Shown: positions 1-9,591, counted from the stretch's first letter. The stretch is 44,426 nt of DNA from Streptococcus suis YS56 (GCF_000440115.1 NZ_ALMY01000074.1:1-44426), one strand, 5' to 3'. The notes: generated from the letters alone by a model not told the origin. Program-made: numbers and translations.

Positions 1-28
1 ACAAACCAAGTAGACTTGACCTAAATCA

Positions 29-211
29 CTAAGTCGTATGGTCATAGTGTAGTACCTTGTCCAAAATCATTTCCATTACTTCATGGTTGATAGATTGGAA
101 GAAAGTGACTTCTACTTTTCCGAGACGAATTTTCATCAGAATATCGTTTCTACCTTTCTTCTCAACACGGCGAGATTGGGGAATAGTCAATGGGACGATG
201 GGGTGTGACAT
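29..211 (-). CDS. small hypothetical protein (60 aa)
   Basis: A 60-residue reverse ORF with an ATG at 211 and a weak GGAAG about 7 nt upstream. The product is basic in its first half and ends in a helix-like segment (MEMILDKVLHYD). It has no signal peptide or membrane segment. The short 'KVEVTFF' strand followed by a helix faintly recalls the small accessory proteins of insertion sequences, but I do not recognise it. Its neighbour on the same strand is the degenerate structured repeat at 297-625. It may be a remnant or a spurious ORF. Confidence 0.3.
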   Translation of the reverse strand: MSHPIVPLTIPQSRRVEKKGRNDILMKIRLGKVEVTFFQSINHEVMEMILDKVLHYDHTT

Positions 212-315
212 GATAAATCTTCCAGTTATGTTTTTCTCACAGTATACAGGAGGAGGGAGTGATTAGATAGATACCTTGTTATTAGGCGGTTGCTAACGAT
301 GGTTCAGCTTTTGGA

Positions 316-358
316 CAAAATAGACCGCCAGCTTGAAATCTTGGGCGGTCTATTTTTT
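316..358. terminator. bidirectional hairpin terminator
   Basis: The arms AAAATAGACCGCC (316-328) and GGCGGTCTATTTT (344-356) pair perfectly. A-rich and T-rich flanks make it usable on both strands. It lies directly behind the small hydrophobic frame of repeat copy A. Confidence 0.75.
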
Positions 359-400
359 ATCTAGCATGGTTACGATGATTGTAATGATCAAACCAAGCAT
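350..400 (-). pseudogene. remnant of small hydrophobic (toxin-like) ORF in copy A
   Basis: On the minus strand, a frame ending in TAG at 352-350 encodes a hydrophobic tail (MLGLIITIIVTMLDKK, 16 residues from the ATG at 400-398). The frame stays open further upstream, but no good start codon lies at the right distance from the GGAG behind the conserved module. It occupies the same place as the holin-like toxin frame of copy B (10716-10977). I read it as a degenerate counterpart; expression of the 16-residue form is possible but unsupported. Confidence 0.35.
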
Positions 401-438
401 ATTTACAAGTAAATTTGATAAATATAAACCCAGAGATC

Positions 439-565
439 TCCGACGTGAGAGTTTTGAAACGATATATTTCAAAACTCGAGCTAGTGCGAGCCCTAGACAA
501 ATCTTATAGGATTTGTCGTTGCCAGATGAGTAAGTTAACTTACCATCTGGCATGGGCTAGCCTTT
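439..565 (-). repeat. conserved multi-hairpin RNA module, copy A
   Basis: This 127-nt segment differs from 10579-10706 (other strand) at only about four positions by eye. In transcript order it holds GCCAGATG...CATCTGGC, ACAAATC...GATTTGT and GAGTTTTGAAA...TTTCAAAACTC stems, and it ends in CGTCGGA next to a ribosome-binding-like GGAG. Confidence 0.85.
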
Positions 566-692
566 CCGTTGGATTTTGTGTCTATTTGCATAGGCACCAC
601 CACCTTTCAGAAATCAGAACCACCGCTCAGATTTTCCTGTCATTTCATTTATTCGAAAATTATTGTGATTTTACTTACCTTATAACATTAAC

Positions 693-721
693 TTGTAAAA
701 TGGGCTAGAAATCGGTACAAT
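693..721 (+). promoter_or_regulatory. promoter of prmA operon
   Basis: TTGTAA (693-698), a 17-nt spacer and TACAAT (716-721) form a good sigma-A promoter 42 nt before the prmA ATG. Confidence 0.65.
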
Positions 722-762
722 AATACAGTGATTGACGCATAGAAAAGAAAAGGAAAACAAAC

Positions 763-1716
763 ATGAACTCATGGCAAGAATTAACCATTCACGTTCATCG
801 TGATGCAGAAGAAGCAGTTTCAAATCTGATGATTGAAACGGGCAGTCAGGGGGTGGCCATTAGCGACTCGGCTGACTATGTGGGACAGGAGGACCGTTTT
901 GGTGAGCTTTATCCCGAGGTGGAGCAGTCGGATATGATTGCGATTACGGCCTATTATCCTGACACTGTGGATATTGAGGAAGTTAAGGCAGACTTGGCGA
1001 CTCGCTTGGCGGATTTGACAGGCTTTGGCTTGGAAACGGGTCAGGTCAGCCTAGAAAGTCAGGAATTGGCAGAGGAAGACTGGGCGGACAACTGGAAAAA
1101 ATACTATGAGCCAGCCCGCATTACCCACGATTTGACCATTGTGCCGTCTTGGACCGACTATGAGGCGACTGCTGGTGAGAAGATTATCCGTCTGGATCCA
1201 GGCATGGCTTTCGGTACGGGAACCCACCCGACCACCAAGATGAGCCTCTTTGCCTTGGAGCAGGTTCTGCGTGGTGGCGAAACGGTCATTGACGTCGGCA
1301 CAGGCTCAGGTGTCCTCTCCATTGCCAGCTCCCTCTTGGGTGCCAAGGAGATTTACGCCTATGACTTGGATGAAGTGGCGGTGCGTGTGGCTCAGGAAAA
1401 CATTGACCTCAACGCCAATACTAGCAATATTCATGTCGCGGCAGGCGACCTGCTTCGTGGCGTTGACATTGAAGCGGAAATCATCGTTGCCAACATCTTG
1501 GCGGATATTCTCATTCATCTGACCGAGGATGCCTACCGTCTGGTCAAGGACGAAGGCTACTTGATTATGAGCGGTATCATCGCGGACAAGTGGGACATGG
1601 TGCGAGCCTCTGCGGAGGCGGCTGGTTTCTTCCTTGAGACCCACATGATTCAGGGTGAGTGGAATTGCTGCGTCTTCAAGAAAACAGCTGACCGCTCAGG
1701 TGTGATTGGAGGCTAG
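763..1716 (+). CDS. prmA: ribosomal protein L11 methyltransferase
   Basis: PrmA trimethylates lysines and the N-terminus of ribosomal protein L11 with S-adenosylmethionine in the cytoplasm. The 317-residue length is normal. The N-terminal third is the L11-recognition domain. The class I methyltransferase fold follows, with the SAM-binding loop [12 protein letters not shown] (about residues 177-188) and the catalytic-region motif VANILADIL. The motif [14 protein letters not shown] just before it is diagnostic of the family. The start is set by AAAGGA about 7 nt before the ATG. The stop lies 1 nt before the rsmE start, so the two are co-transcribed, as in many Firmicutes. Confidence 0.95.
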   Translation: MNSWQELTIHVHRDAEEAVSNLMIETGSQGVAISDSADYVGQEDRFGELYPEVEQSDMIAITAYYPDTVDIEEVKADLATRLADLTGFGLETGQVSLESQELAEEDWADNWKKYYEPARITHDLTIVPSWTDYEATAGEKIIRLDPGMAFGTGTHPTTKMSLFALEQVLRGGETVIDVGTGSGVLSIASSLLGAKEIYAYDLDEVAVRVAQENIDLNANTSNIHVAAGDLLRGVDIEAEIIVANILADILIHLTEDAYRLVKDEGYLIMSGIIADKWDMVRASAEAAGFFLETHMIQGEWNCCVFKKTADRSGVIGG

Positions 1717-1717
1717 G

Positions 1718-2464
1718 ATGCAGCAGTATTTTGTCAATGGCAGAGCACCGCAGGGCGTTTTTCAGATTAAGGATAAGGACACTGCCAAGCACATGTTTTC
1801 TGTCATGCGCTTGCAGGCAGATGATCAGATTGTCCTGGTCTTTGATGACGGCATCAAACACTTGGCACGGGTAGTGGATAGCCAGAGCCAATCTGTTGAA
1901 ATCATCGAAGAACTGGCAGATAATGTTGAATTACCCGTTTCCGTTACCATTGCCATGGGCTTCCCCAAGGGAGATAAGCTCGAATTTGTCGCCCAAAAGG
2001 CAACGGAATTAGGTATGTCAGCCCTCTGGGCCTTTCCAGCTGACTGGTCCGTGGTCAAATGGGACGGTAAAAAACTGGCAAAAAAAGCAGAAAAGTTGGA
2101 AAAAATTGCCCAAGGAGCAGCCGAGCAAAGCAAACGCAATCGCATTCCAGCTGTTCGTTTATTTGAGAAAAAAGCGGATTTCCTAGCCCAACTAACAGGA
2201 TTTGACAGGATTATCTTAGCCTATGAAGAAGCCGCTAAGGAAGGCGAACAAGCTAACCTGGTGAAAATCTTGTCTGGCTTAGAAATCGGCCAATCAGTTC
2301 TAGTCATCGTCGGTCCAGAAGGAGGCGTGTCGCCTGAGGAAGTAGCTGTATTTGAAGGAGCAGGGGCGGTCAAGACAGGTCTAGGACCTCGTATCTTGCG
2401 AGCAGAAACGGCTCCACTCTACGCCCTTTCTGCCATTAGCTACGCAACGGAATTATTGAGGTAG
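1718..2464 (+). CDS. rsmE: 16S rRNA (uracil-1498-N3) methyltransferase
   Basis: RsmE methylates N3 of U1498 in 16S rRNA, using SAM and a SPOUT (knotted) fold. The product is 248 residues with the family's N-terminal PUA-like domain (about 1-70). The C-terminal SPOUT hallmarks are VGPEGGVSPEE and LGPRILRAETAPLYALS. I chose the ATG at 1718 over the in-frame TTG at 1706 because GGAGG (1708-1712) sits 5 nt before it, overlapping the prmA stop. It is translationally coupled to prmA. Confidence 0.95.
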   Translation: MQQYFVNGRAPQGVFQIKDKDTAKHMFSVMRLQADDQIVLVFDDGIKHLARVVDSQSQSVEIIEELADNVELPVSVTIAMGFPKGDKLEFVAQKATELGMSALWAFPADWSVVKWDGKKLAKKAEKLEKIAQGAAEQSKRNRIPAVRLFEKKADFLAQLTGFDRIILAYEEAAKEGEQANLVKILSGLEIGQSVLVIVGPEGGVSPEEVAVFEGAGAVKTGLGPRILRAETAPLYALSAISYATELLR

Positions 2465-2467
2465 TCC

Positions 2468-3184
2468 ATGTTTGCCTTAGGAACGATTATCAATACGGTG
2501 GCCATTGCCCTAGCAGGTTTGCTAGGGTCTTGGTTCGGGCACTTACTAAAAGAACACCATCAGTCGGGGTTGACGATGGCGAGTGGTGTTGCTATTCTCT
2601 TTTTAGGGATTTCAGGCACGCTGGCAGGTCTTTTAAGAGTGGAAGATGGTCAACTGGTCACCCAGAACACCATGCTCTTTGTACTCAGTCTGGCTTTCGG
2701 GACCTTTCTAGGCGAAGTCCTTCATATCGAAGGCTGGTTTGAGCGCTTGGGTATCTGGCTTCGAGAAAAGTCTGGCAATGGTCAGGATTCACAGTTTTTA
2801 GATGCTTTTCTAACCGCTTCCCTAACCGTCTGTATCGGTGCTATGGCCATTATCGGTTCTATCCAAGACGGCTTGACGGGGGATTATACCCTCCTCGCCA
2901 TTAAGAGCATTCTGGACTTTATCATCATCTTTATCATGACAGCAAGTCTGGGTAAGGGAGCAGGATTTTCCGCAGTACCGGTATTGATTTTTCAAGGTTC
3001 GGTCACCCTCTTAGCTCGCCTGATTGAACCTTTGATGACGGATCAGGCCCTTGCCAATCTCTCCTTTATCGGCTCCGCTCTCATCTTCTGTGTTGGTGTC
3101 AATATCGTTTGGGATAGGAAAATCCGAGTGGCCAATATGCTGCCAGCCATCGTGATTGCAGTTATTTGGTCATATTTTACATGA
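2468..3184 (+). CDS. DUF554-family membrane protein
   Basis: A 238-residue integral membrane protein with about six hydrophobic segments. The N-terminal pattern (FALGTIINTVAIALAGLLGS) and the later IGSIQDGLTGDYT and SILDFI stretches are typical of the DUF554 (YqgA/YdfK) family, whose function is unknown. The ATG follows the rsmE stop by 3 nt with GAGG upstream, so it ends the prmA-rsmE operon. No hairpin terminator is obvious behind it. Confidence 0.85.
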   Translation: MFALGTIINTVAIALAGLLGSWFGHLLKEHHQSGLTMASGVAILFLGISGTLAGLLRVEDGQLVTQNTMLFVLSLAFGTFLGEVLHIEGWFERLGIWLREKSGNGQDSQFLDAFLTASLTVCIGAMAIIGSIQDGLTGDYTLLAIKSILDFIIIFIMTASLGKGAGFSAVPVLIFQGSVTLLARLIEPLMTDQALANLSFIGSALIFCVGVNIVWDRKIRVANMLPAIVIAVIWSYFT

Positions 3185-3212
3185 TTTGGTTTACATTTAC
3201 ATACTTGATTAG

Positions 3213-3241
3213 TTGTTTTTTAAAGAATATGTTGATATACT
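3213..3241 (+). promoter_or_regulatory. putative promoter upstream of 3427 gene
   Basis: TTGTTT (3213-3218), 17 nt, TATACT (3236-3241). Transcription would start near 3248, ahead of both the 46-codon ORF at 3262 and the gene at 3427. Confidence 0.45.
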
Positions 3242-3261
3242 ATAAATTGTGATAAAGATGA

Positions 3262-3402
3262 ATGATCTGTCGCTTTAAGGAAGAAGTTTGTCCCGAAAAC
3301 ACGTTAGCAAATAGTGAATGTATCGCTCCGAACGATTCGAATAAACAGGATCATGATGGATTCGTTCATAGCTCAATGGTCGTTGCAATTAGCGAAGATT
3401 GA
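3262..3402 (+). CDS. possible small ORF (46 aa), doubtful
   Basis: An ATG-to-TGA frame of 46 codons between the putative promoter and the 3427 gene. The product (MICRFKEEVC... to ...VVAISED) has no recognisable features, and only a weak GATAAAG lies upstream. It could be a leader peptide, a gene remnant or chance. Its TGA lies 25 nt before the next start. Confidence 0.2.
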   Translation: MICRFKEEVCPENTLANSECIAPNDSNKQDHDGFVHSSMVVAISED

Positions 3403-3426
3403 GGAGATATGTGATGGAGATTGCCC

Positions 3427-3984
3427 ATGAAAAGATTGAGTACCCCTATTTTTGCTGCTCTTAGATTTTTCTTGATAGTCTTTGTTGCTCTTAATCAATT
3501 TGGTAGAGTTCCAGGGACTAGCTATCAGATTATCTCGGAATTGGTTTTGTATAATCAAGCAACAGAGCAGACCTATGAGTTTGAAAATCATGAAGTGAGA
3601 AAGGCTTTTATTCGTCAATTATCGAGTACGTCTAGTCGAGGTTTTCAAGCGTCTGATAGTCGTACTTATCTCGAAGCAACCTATCATGAAACCATTATGA
3701 GTGAAAATCTGATTTCTTCGATTTACGGTGGAGAAGAAGGCAGAATTATGGAGTTTAGTCGTCCTAGAAAAACGGCTTTGGGGAATCTCGTTTTTGCTTC
3801 AGAAAGCGTTTCTTACCCTGTTTTTGCAAGGAAGTATGGAAACATTCGCCTAGAAACAACGATACTTTGTCAGGAGTTTAGAGTAGAACAGCGGTTAGCG
3901 AATTAATCAAACTGGGTAGATTTGGGAACCTATACAGTAAAAAGTCCCAAAGAAACCCGCTATGTACCGATTTATTGGGAGTAG
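3427..3984 (+). pseudogene. small membrane-anchored hypothetical with in-frame stop
   Basis: From the ATG at 3427 (GGAG at 3416-3419, 7-nt spacing; an upstream in-frame TTG at 3421 is less likely) the frame runs 159 codons to TAA at 3904-3906. It has an N-terminal hydrophobic segment (FAALRFFLIVFVALNQF) that would export or anchor it, then a soluble domain I do not recognise. After the TAA the same frame continues for 25 sensible codons, including VDLGTYTVKSPKETRYVP, and ends at a TAG (3982-3984) just before a terminator. One base change from CAA, AAA or GAA to TAA would explain this. It is either a recent nonsense mutation or a natural shortened form. Confidence 0.55.
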
Positions 3985-3993
3985 CGATATAAA

Positions 3994-4033
3994 TATAAAA
4001 ACGGCTCGAGTACGTCTTCGAGCTATTTTTATA
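3994..4033 (+). terminator. hairpin terminator
   Basis: GCTCGA and TCGAGC arms, extended by TATAAAAA/TTTTTATA flanks. It lies directly behind the extended (readthrough) end of the 3427 gene, which supports 3984 as the original gene end. Confidence 0.7.
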
Positions 4034-4114
4034 TGCTTTGATTAATTCATCTAGAGAGTATATGAGGGTAAAAATGAGCTTGAAAAAACAAGCTCTTGAT
4101 TATTGCCCTGTTTT

Positions 4115-4639
4115 TTACTGTCTTCGTTCAAACCTTAAAAGGTTAACTTGTCCCAATCCCTTCCAGTCTTCCTCAACTCGCCCGATTTGTTGGAAGCTAT
4201 TCTTTATCAGTACCTTTTGTGAGGCTTGGTTTTCGGGTAGGACGAGGGCGACGATTGCTTTTATTTGGCATTCTTCTATCAAGTAATGGCAGAGCAGGCT
4301 AACTGCTTGGCTAGCCAGACCTTGATTCCAGAAGGCGTGGTGAATCCGATAACCAATGGTCACCGACGCAGACCGTTTCTTGTGGTCAAAAACTTCCAAA
4401 ACGCCAATCAATTTCCTCCCGCATTCTACTCCTAGAAACAGGCGTTTTTTCTTGTCAAAATCTCTTTGGAAATGACCGATACGCTTGCGGAGAGTTTCTT
4501 TATTTTGTGTGGAGGTGTTGGGAGTCATCTGAAAGTGAATGGGGTTGGAATAGATTTCCCAGAGGTCTTCCAAATCGTTTTCTCGGATGAGGCGTAGGCA
4601 TAAGGTTGCGCTAGTAAGGCGTGGAATGTTTTGGAACAT
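4115..4639 (-). CDS. GNAT-family N-acetyltransferase (RimJ/RimL type)
   Basis: A 174-residue acetyltransferase. The opening PRLTSATLCLRLIRENDLEDL is typical of RimJ/RimL-type GNATs, and the acetyl-CoA pyrophosphate loop is visible as HHAFWNQGLASQAV. The substrate (a protein N-terminus, ribosomal protein or small amine) cannot be told from sequence. The ATG at 4639 is preceded by AAGGAG at the right distance. A longer in-frame start at 4735 would run back into the sntA gene and is rejected. It lies 55 bp behind the sntA stop, separated by a hairpin, so it is probably read partly through from sntA. Confidence 0.8.
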   Translation of the reverse strand: MFQNIPRLTSATLCLRLIRENDLEDLWEIYSNPIHFQMTPNTSTQNKETLRKRIGHFQRDFDKKKRLFLGVECGRKLIGVLEVFDHKKRSASVTIGYRIHHAFWNQGLASQAVSLLCHYLIEECQIKAIVALVLPENQASQKVLIKNSFQQIGRVEEDWKGLGQVNLLRFERRQ

Positions 4640-4660
4640 AATTTCTCCTTTATAAAACAG

Positions 4661-4684
4661 AAGAGTTTGGGCTCCCAAACTCTT
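4661..4684 (-). terminator. intergenic hairpin between sntA and GNAT gene
   Basis: A perfect 11-bp stem AAGAGTTTGGG/CCCAAACTCTT with a 2-nt loop. On the minus strand it is followed by only a short T-rich run, so it may attenuate rather than fully terminate. Confidence 0.55.
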
Positions 4685-4694
4685 GCTGATTATT

Positions 4695-7136
4695 TTAATG
4701 TTCTTTTTTCTTAGTCCATGCGCCGACAAAACCAATCAAAGTGAGGCCAAGCAGACTAAGCATAGAGGTAGCTTCTCCTGTTGCAGGGAGTGTCTTGGTG
4801 CTCGCTTGTGAATGTGGACTAGCCAATTTATGTTGTGGAGCAGGAGCAGGTGGATTTACCGCTGGAAGAGTAATTCGTTGACCAGATTCGAGTACAATAT
4901 CTTGACCTGTATTACCTTGCTCTGACTGCTGTTCATCTGGAGTTACTACTTTAGGTTCAGTATAGACAAATTTGAACTCACCGAACCCTTCGCTGGCAGT
5001 TGAAGCCTGTAGGTAGACAATACCTTCTTGGTCAGCAACTAGAGCTTTCGCACGATCTGCTGTCAAGAAGCGGAGGTCGAGTCCCTTGATGCTATCTGTA
5101 AAGGTCCAGTTTTTGTCTGCTGTAGGGTTGATAACTTTCTCAGCGATAATATAATTGATGATGGCTTGGCGGTTTTCCAGGTTGAGCAAGTAGTTGACAG
5201 AAGCTTCGCGGACCCCAGGGAAAGTACCGTTTGCACGGTAGTTGTTGGTCACGACGATGAATTCTTGATCAGTCGTCACATCTTGCCCATTGTATTGCAG
5301 ATTCCGAACTCTGCTAGCGGTTTCGTTGACTACCTTACCATTACGATCGTATTTATTTGGTTGCGTAATATCGTACTGATAAGTTACTCCGTCAATAACG
5401 TCAAAATTGTAAGTGCGGAAATCTGTGTTGACTAGGTTTTGTGGTTCTGTTGAGCTTGGATCAACTTGGTTGAATTGCCCTGCGGACATTTCCAACCATT
5501 CTTTGAGTTGGGCACCGTTGACTTTCAAGATGGCTACAACGTTGTCGTAGAGGTAAAGGTCTGCTACGTTCTTGATGGCGATTGGTCCAGCAGGAATATC
5601 GGTATAGGCAGTCGCGTCGCCACGGGTTCCAGCCTTGAATGGGGCCGCTGCAGAAAGGATTGGTAGGCCAGCTTCAGGCGTTCCTGCTAGCTGCTGTTTG
5701 GCATACCAGATTTGGGCATTGTTAACAATCTGTACAGAAGGATCATCTTGAACAAGGGCAAAGAAGCTGTTGATTAGAGCAGTTGTTTCACCGACTTGTT
5801 GGCGCACATAGTTGATGGTTTCGTTATGGGCTTCTTTAGCAAGGTCGATGATGCGACCATCTGCTACAGATGATTTTGTATCGATTTTACGAATAGCCGC
5901 TTTGCTAGAAGTAGTTGTCCACTTGCCATCTTTAAAGACCAGATTAAGGTCAATCACACCGAGGTGATCACCGTATTTACCCGCCATGGTGACAGGAGTG
6001 CCGTTGATTTTACCATTTGTATCATCCACGCCAGAGTATTTAGCATAGAAGCTTGGTTTTTCGGCAGTTCCTGGGAATTCTGCGTGGGAGTGACCTGTGA
6101 TGACCGCATCAACTCCTGACAGGCTGGCGATTTGGTAACCGACATTTTCCTCGCCGACTTCATATTGGTCATCGCCGATACCTGAGTGGGAAAGGACCAG
6201 AACGATGTCTGCGCCATTTTCACGAATAACAGGAACAATGTCACGGACTGCTTCAACTGCATCACGGACAATCACTTTTCCTTCTAGATAAGCTTTGTCC
6301 CAGTTGAGAATTTGAGGGGGAACAATCCCTGTAACACCGACATTTAGTGTAACATTTTTACCCTCGGTGTCTGTGAATGTCTTTTTCACAATGGTATAAG
6401 GGGTGTAGAGAAAGTCTTTCGTAGTCGGATCGAGGACATTGGCATTGACTAGAGGCATGTTGGCTGTACGAATTACTTTTTCGAGGTAGGCAAGACCGTA
6501 GTTAAATTCGTGGTTGCCAAGTGTACCGACGTCAAATCCCAGCGTCTCTAAGGCGGCGTACATAGGATGTTGTTCGCCTTCTTCAATAGGATCAACGATA
6601 GACTTGTAATTTCCAAGAGGAGTACCTTGAATGGTGTCTCCATTATCTACCAATACAACATTTGGATTTTCTTTTTTTGCCTCTTCGATAAGAACAGCTG
6701 TTTTTGCTAGACCAAGCGTTTCCACTGGTTTATCTTGGTAATAGTCATAGTTGACCAAGTTCGTATGGAGGTCAGTTGTTGCGAGAATGCGAACATCAAC
6801 AGTTTGTCCTTCAACAGGCTGACTAGTTTCAGTTGCAGCAGGAGTGACCGTGCGTGCCTCTGAAGCAGTTGCGGCAGTTGTCTCGCTCGTAGGATCACTG
6901 GTTTCAGCTGTCTCGGAAGAGCTTGGATTTTCAGCTTCGGTAGTAGCTGGAGCAGGAGATTCTGTACTATCAGCTTTTTCTGTGGTGTCAGTTTCAACTG
7001 GTACAGCCTGACTTGCTTCTGTTGAAGAAGCTGGAGTTGTATTGAGAATCTCTTCGGCTTGAGCTAATTTTGGATTGCTTGCAGCTAAGAGAGCTAGTGT
7101 GAGTGCTACGGCACACTTACTGAAACGAAAATTCAT
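4695..7136 (-). CDS. sntA: cell-wall-anchored CpdB-type 2',3'-cyclic phosphodiesterase/3'-nucleotidase (SntA-like)
   Basis: An 813-residue surface nucleotidase that should hydrolyse 2',3'-cyclic nucleotides and 3'-nucleotides outside the cell. CpdB-like relatives also cut cyclic dinucleotides such as c-di-AMP. Domains in order: signal peptide (1-28, ending AQA), a Thr/Ser/Glu/Pro-rich spacer (about 29-105), a metallophosphatase domain with ATTDLHTN, DNGDTIQGTPLG, GNHEFNYG and ITGHSHAEF, then the nucleotidase C-terminal domain. It ends with sortase signal LPATG (783-787), a hydrophobic span and KKK. Asn rather than Asp in GNHEFNYG favours CpdB over 5'-nucleotidase. The length and anchor match SntA of S. 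suis as I remember it. It is transcribed alone from a promoter at 7206-7178. Confidence 0.85.
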   Translation of the reverse strand: MNFRFSKCAVALTLALLAASNPKLAQAEEILNTTPASSTEASQAVPVETDTTEKADSTESPAPATTEAENPSSSETAETSDPTSETTAATASEARTVTPAATETSQPVEGQTVDVRILATTDLHTNLVNYDYYQDKPVETLGLAKTAVLIEEAKKENPNVVLVDNGDTIQGTPLGNYKSIVDPIEEGEQHPMYAALETLGFDVGTLGNHEFNYGLAYLEKVIRTANMPLVNANVLDPTTKDFLYTPYTIVKKTFTDTEGKNVTLNVGVTGIVPPQILNWDKAYLEGKVIVRDAVEAVRDIVPVIRENGADIVLVLSHSGIGDDQYEVGEENVGYQIASLSGVDAVITGHSHAEFPGTAEKPSFYAKYSGVDDTNGKINGTPVTMAGKYGDHLGVIDLNLVFKDGKWTTTSSKAAIRKIDTKSSVADGRIIDLAKEAHNETINYVRQQVGETTALINSFFALVQDDPSVQIVNNAQIWYAKQQLAGTPEAGLPILSAAAPFKAGTRGDATAYTDIPAGPIAIKNVADLYLYDNVVAILKVNGAQLKEWLEMSAGQFNQVDPSSTEPQNLVNTDFRTYNFDVIDGVTYQYDITQPNKYDRNGKVVNETASRVRNLQYNGQDVTTDQEFIVVTNNYRANGTFPGVREASVNYLLNLENRQAIINYIIAEKVINPTADKNWTFTDSIKGLDLRFLTADRAKALVADQEGIVYLQASTASEGFGEFKFVYTEPKVVTPDEQQSEQGNTGQDIVLESGQRITLPAVNPPAPAPQHKLASPHSQASTKTLPATGEATSMLSLLGLTLIGFVGAWTKKKEH

Positions 7137-7177
7137 AAGAATCCTCCATTTTCTTTTTGTAATAATCTTCTACAATC

Positions 7178-7206
7178 ATTATACAGCTAAGAAATATAAA
7201 ATTCAA
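7178..7206 (-). promoter_or_regulatory. promoter of sntA-like gene
   Basis: On the minus strand TTGAAT (7206-7201), 17 nt, TATAAT (7183-7178), about 40 nt before the ATG. The 250-bp gap to relA also contains a TAGAAT (7352-7357) that may serve relA. I see nothing else in the gap. Confidence 0.65.
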
Positions 7207-7388
7207 GACTAATTCTGAACGTTTGATTGAAAAATAAGTGAAAATAGTAAGAAAAACAATGAAAAAAGGAACGTTCGTTGAATCTGAGTCTGGGTTAGAT
7301 TGTTTGTAATTAGTAGTCTTATGTTAGATTCCTTTTTCTTTTTTCATGAAAATGGTAGAATAGGAGGAAACGGGAAGAGGAAGAAAAA

Positions 7389-9590
7389 ATGAAAGAAATC
7401 AATTACACTGGCGAGGAAGTTGTTGCCCTGACAGCAGGCTATCTTCCAGCTGATGATGTAGCCTTTGTTGAGAAAGCTTTGAACTATGCTACTGAGGCTC
7501 ATAAACTTCAATTTCGTAAATCAGGCGAACCTTATATTGTTCACCCCATCCAAGTAGCGGGAATTTTGGCAGGGCTTAAGCTTGATGCAGTAACTGTAGC
7601 TTGTGGCTTCTTACATGATGTGGTCGAAGATACCGATGTGACACTGGACGATATGGAAGCTGAATTTGGACCAGAGGTTCGCCATATTGTCGGTGGTGTG
7701 ACCAAGCTGGGTAAGGTCGAGTACAAGTCTCATGAGGAGCAGTTGGCTGAAAACCACCGCAACATGCTGATTGCTATGTCCCAAGACATGCGGGTTATTC
7801 TGGTGAAGCTGGCAGATCGTCTCCACAATATGCGGACCCTCAAGCACTTGCGCAAGGACAAGCAGGAACGGATTTCACGTGAAACAATGGAAATCTATGC
7901 ACCGCTTGCCCACCGACTTGGTATTTCTTCTATTAAGTGGGAATTGGAAGATATGTCTTTCCGCTACTTGAATGAAGTTGAGTTTTACAAGATTACCCAC
8001 ATGATGAGGGAAAAGCGTCGTGAGCGGGAAGAATTGGTCAATGAAGTTGTTGACAAGTTGCGAGAATATACAGAGGAGCGCCATCTACATGGTCAGATTT
8101 ACGGTAGACCCAAGCACATCTACTCTATCTATCGGAAGATGCATGACAAGAAAAAACGCTTTGATGAGCTGTACGACTTGACGGCCATCCGTTGCTTGAT
8201 GGATACACCGAGCGATGTCTATGCTATGTTAGGCTACATTCATGAACTATGGAAGCCCATGCCGGGTCGTTTCAAGGACTACATTGCCAGTCCAAAAGCC
8301 AATGGCTACCAGTCCATCCATACGACAGTCTATGGACCAAAGGGACCGATTGAGTTTCAAATTCGGACAGTGGAAATGCATCAGGTGGCAGAGTACGGGG
8401 TTGCGGCTCACTGGGCCTATAAGCGTGGTGGCAAGGCAACTGCCAGTGAAAAAGAATTGCGTTGGATTAACAACCTGATTGAGCTCCAAGAAGGAGCCGG
8501 AGATGCCCAATCCTTCGTCGATTCGGTTAAGGACGATATTTTTACAGAGCGTATTTACGTTTTCACGCCAGATGGTGCAGTGCGTGAATTGCCTAAGGAC
8601 TCTGTGCCCATTGACTTTGCCTATGAAATTCACACCAAGGTCGGCGAGCGGGCGACAGGTGCCAAGGTCAACGGCCGTATGGTGCCTCTGACGACCAAGC
8701 TGAAGACAGGTGACCAGGTGGAAATCATCACTTCTGCCAACTCTTTCGGTCCAAGTCGTGACTGGGTCAACCTGGTTAAAACCCACAAGGCCCGCAATAA
8801 AATCAAGCAGTTCTTCAAGAATCAGGACAAGGAACTATCTGTTTCCAAGGGGCGTGAGATGCTTCAGAATCTGCTCCAAGAAAATGGCTACGTTCCCAAC
8901 CAATACCTGGACCGTCGCCACATGGACGAAGTCCTGCAAAAGACCAGCTATAAGACCGACGAATCCCTTTTTGCGGCAGTTGGTTTTGGGGAAATATCTG
9001 CCGTGTCTGTCTTTAACCGTCTAACAGAGAAAGAACGCCGCGAAGCCGAGCGAGCTAAAGCCAAAGCTGTCGCGGATGAATTGGTCAACGGTGGCGAAGT
9101 CAAACACGACAACAAAGATAGTTTGAAAATCCGTCACGAAGGTGGCGTGGTCATTGAGGGGGCGTCAGGCTTGCTGATACGGATTGCCAAATGTTGTAAT
9201 CCAGTACCTGGCGATGAAATTGTCGGCTACATCACCAAGGGGCGTGGGGTAGCCGTTCACCGTGTAGACTGTATGAACCTCAAGAGTCAAGAAAACTATG
9301 ATGTCCGCCTGATTGATGTTGGTTGGGAGGATGAAAATTCGACCAAGGAATACATGGCAAACATTGACATCTACGGGCTCAACCGTTCAGGTCTCCTCAA
9401 TGATGTCCTCAAGGTTTTGACCAATGCCAGTAAGAATATTTCTTCGGTCAATGCCCAGCCAACCAAGGATATGAAGTTTGCAACTATTCACGTTTCCTTT
9501 GGTATTTCCAACCTGGCAACCTTGACCAGTCTGGTGGACAAGATCAAATCAGTGCCAGAAGTTTACTCAGTGAAAAGGACCAACGGATAA
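7389..9590 (+). CDS. relA: bifunctional (p)ppGpp synthetase/hydrolase
   Basis: A long RSH protein (733 residues) that makes and degrades the stringent-response alarmone. The N-terminal HD hydrolase has H52 and HDVVED (76-81). The synthetase region has YDLTAIRCL, the RFKD motif near residue 294 (the R-x-K-D form found in bifunctional enzymes rather than the E-x-D-D of synthetase-only RelA), and IEFQIRT. Then come TGS ([16 protein letters not shown]), a Cys-containing zinc-finger region ([10 protein letters not shown]) and a C-terminal ACT domain ([17 protein letters not shown]). Both catalytic halves look intact. dtd follows after 1 nt. Confidence 0.95.
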   Translation: MKEINYTGEEVVALTAGYLPADDVAFVEKALNYATEAHKLQFRKSGEPYIVHPIQVAGILAGLKLDAVTVACGFLHDVVEDTDVTLDDMEAEFGPEVRHIVGGVTKLGKVEYKSHEEQLAENHRNMLIAMSQDMRVILVKLADRLHNMRTLKHLRKDKQERISRETMEIYAPLAHRLGISSIKWELEDMSFRYLNEVEFYKITHMMREKRREREELVNEVVDKLREYTEERHLHGQIYGRPKHIYSIYRKMHDKKKRFDELYDLTAIRCLMDTPSDVYAMLGYIHELWKPMPGRFKDYIASPKANGYQSIHTTVYGPKGPIEFQIRTVEMHQVAEYGVAAHWAYKRGGKATASEKELRWINNLIELQEGAGDAQSFVDSVKDDIFTERIYVFTPDGAVRELPKDSVPIDFAYEIHTKVGERATGAKVNGRMVPLTTKLKTGDQVEIITSANSFGPSRDWVNLVKTHKARNKIKQFFKNQDKELSVSKGREMLQNLLQENGYVPNQYLDRRHMDEVLQKTSYKTDESLFAAVGFGEISAVSVFNRLTEKERREAERAKAKAVADELVNGGEVKHDNKDSLKIRHEGGVVIEGASGLLIRIAKCCNPVPGDEIVGYITKGRGVAVHRVDCMNLKSQENYDVRLIDVGWEDENSTKEYMANIDIYGLNRSGLLNDVLKVLTNASKNISSVNAQPTKDMKFATIHVSFGISNLATLTSLVDKIKSVPEVYSVKRTNG

Positions 9591-9591
9591 G

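Larger units (their letters stand above)
297..625 (-). repeat. structured repeat, copy A (degenerate)
   Basis: Reverse-strand copy of the element found complete at 10343-11053. Read on the minus strand it starts with a CGGTGGTTC...ATTTCTGAAAGGT motif (about 625-600), lacks the roughly 170-nt middle part of copy B, then carries the conserved multi-hairpin module (565-439). A GGAG and a short hydrophobic frame ending in IVTMLDKK (to 350) follow, then a bidirectional terminator. The outer ends (cgatggttc at 297-305 and gaaccaccg at 617-625) are complementary with one G-U wobble, as in copy B. This accounts for most of the otherwise gene-free stretch 212-762. Confidence 0.6.

Noticed and set aside
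415..708. Forward 97-codon open frame
   Set aside because: It runs antisense through the hairpin module of repeat copy A, has no ribosome-binding site, and its product shows no protein-like pattern.
4038..4286. Forward 82-codon frame opposite the GNAT gene
   Set aside because: It lies entirely over the terminator region and the antisense of a clear acetyltransferase, and it is not protein-like.
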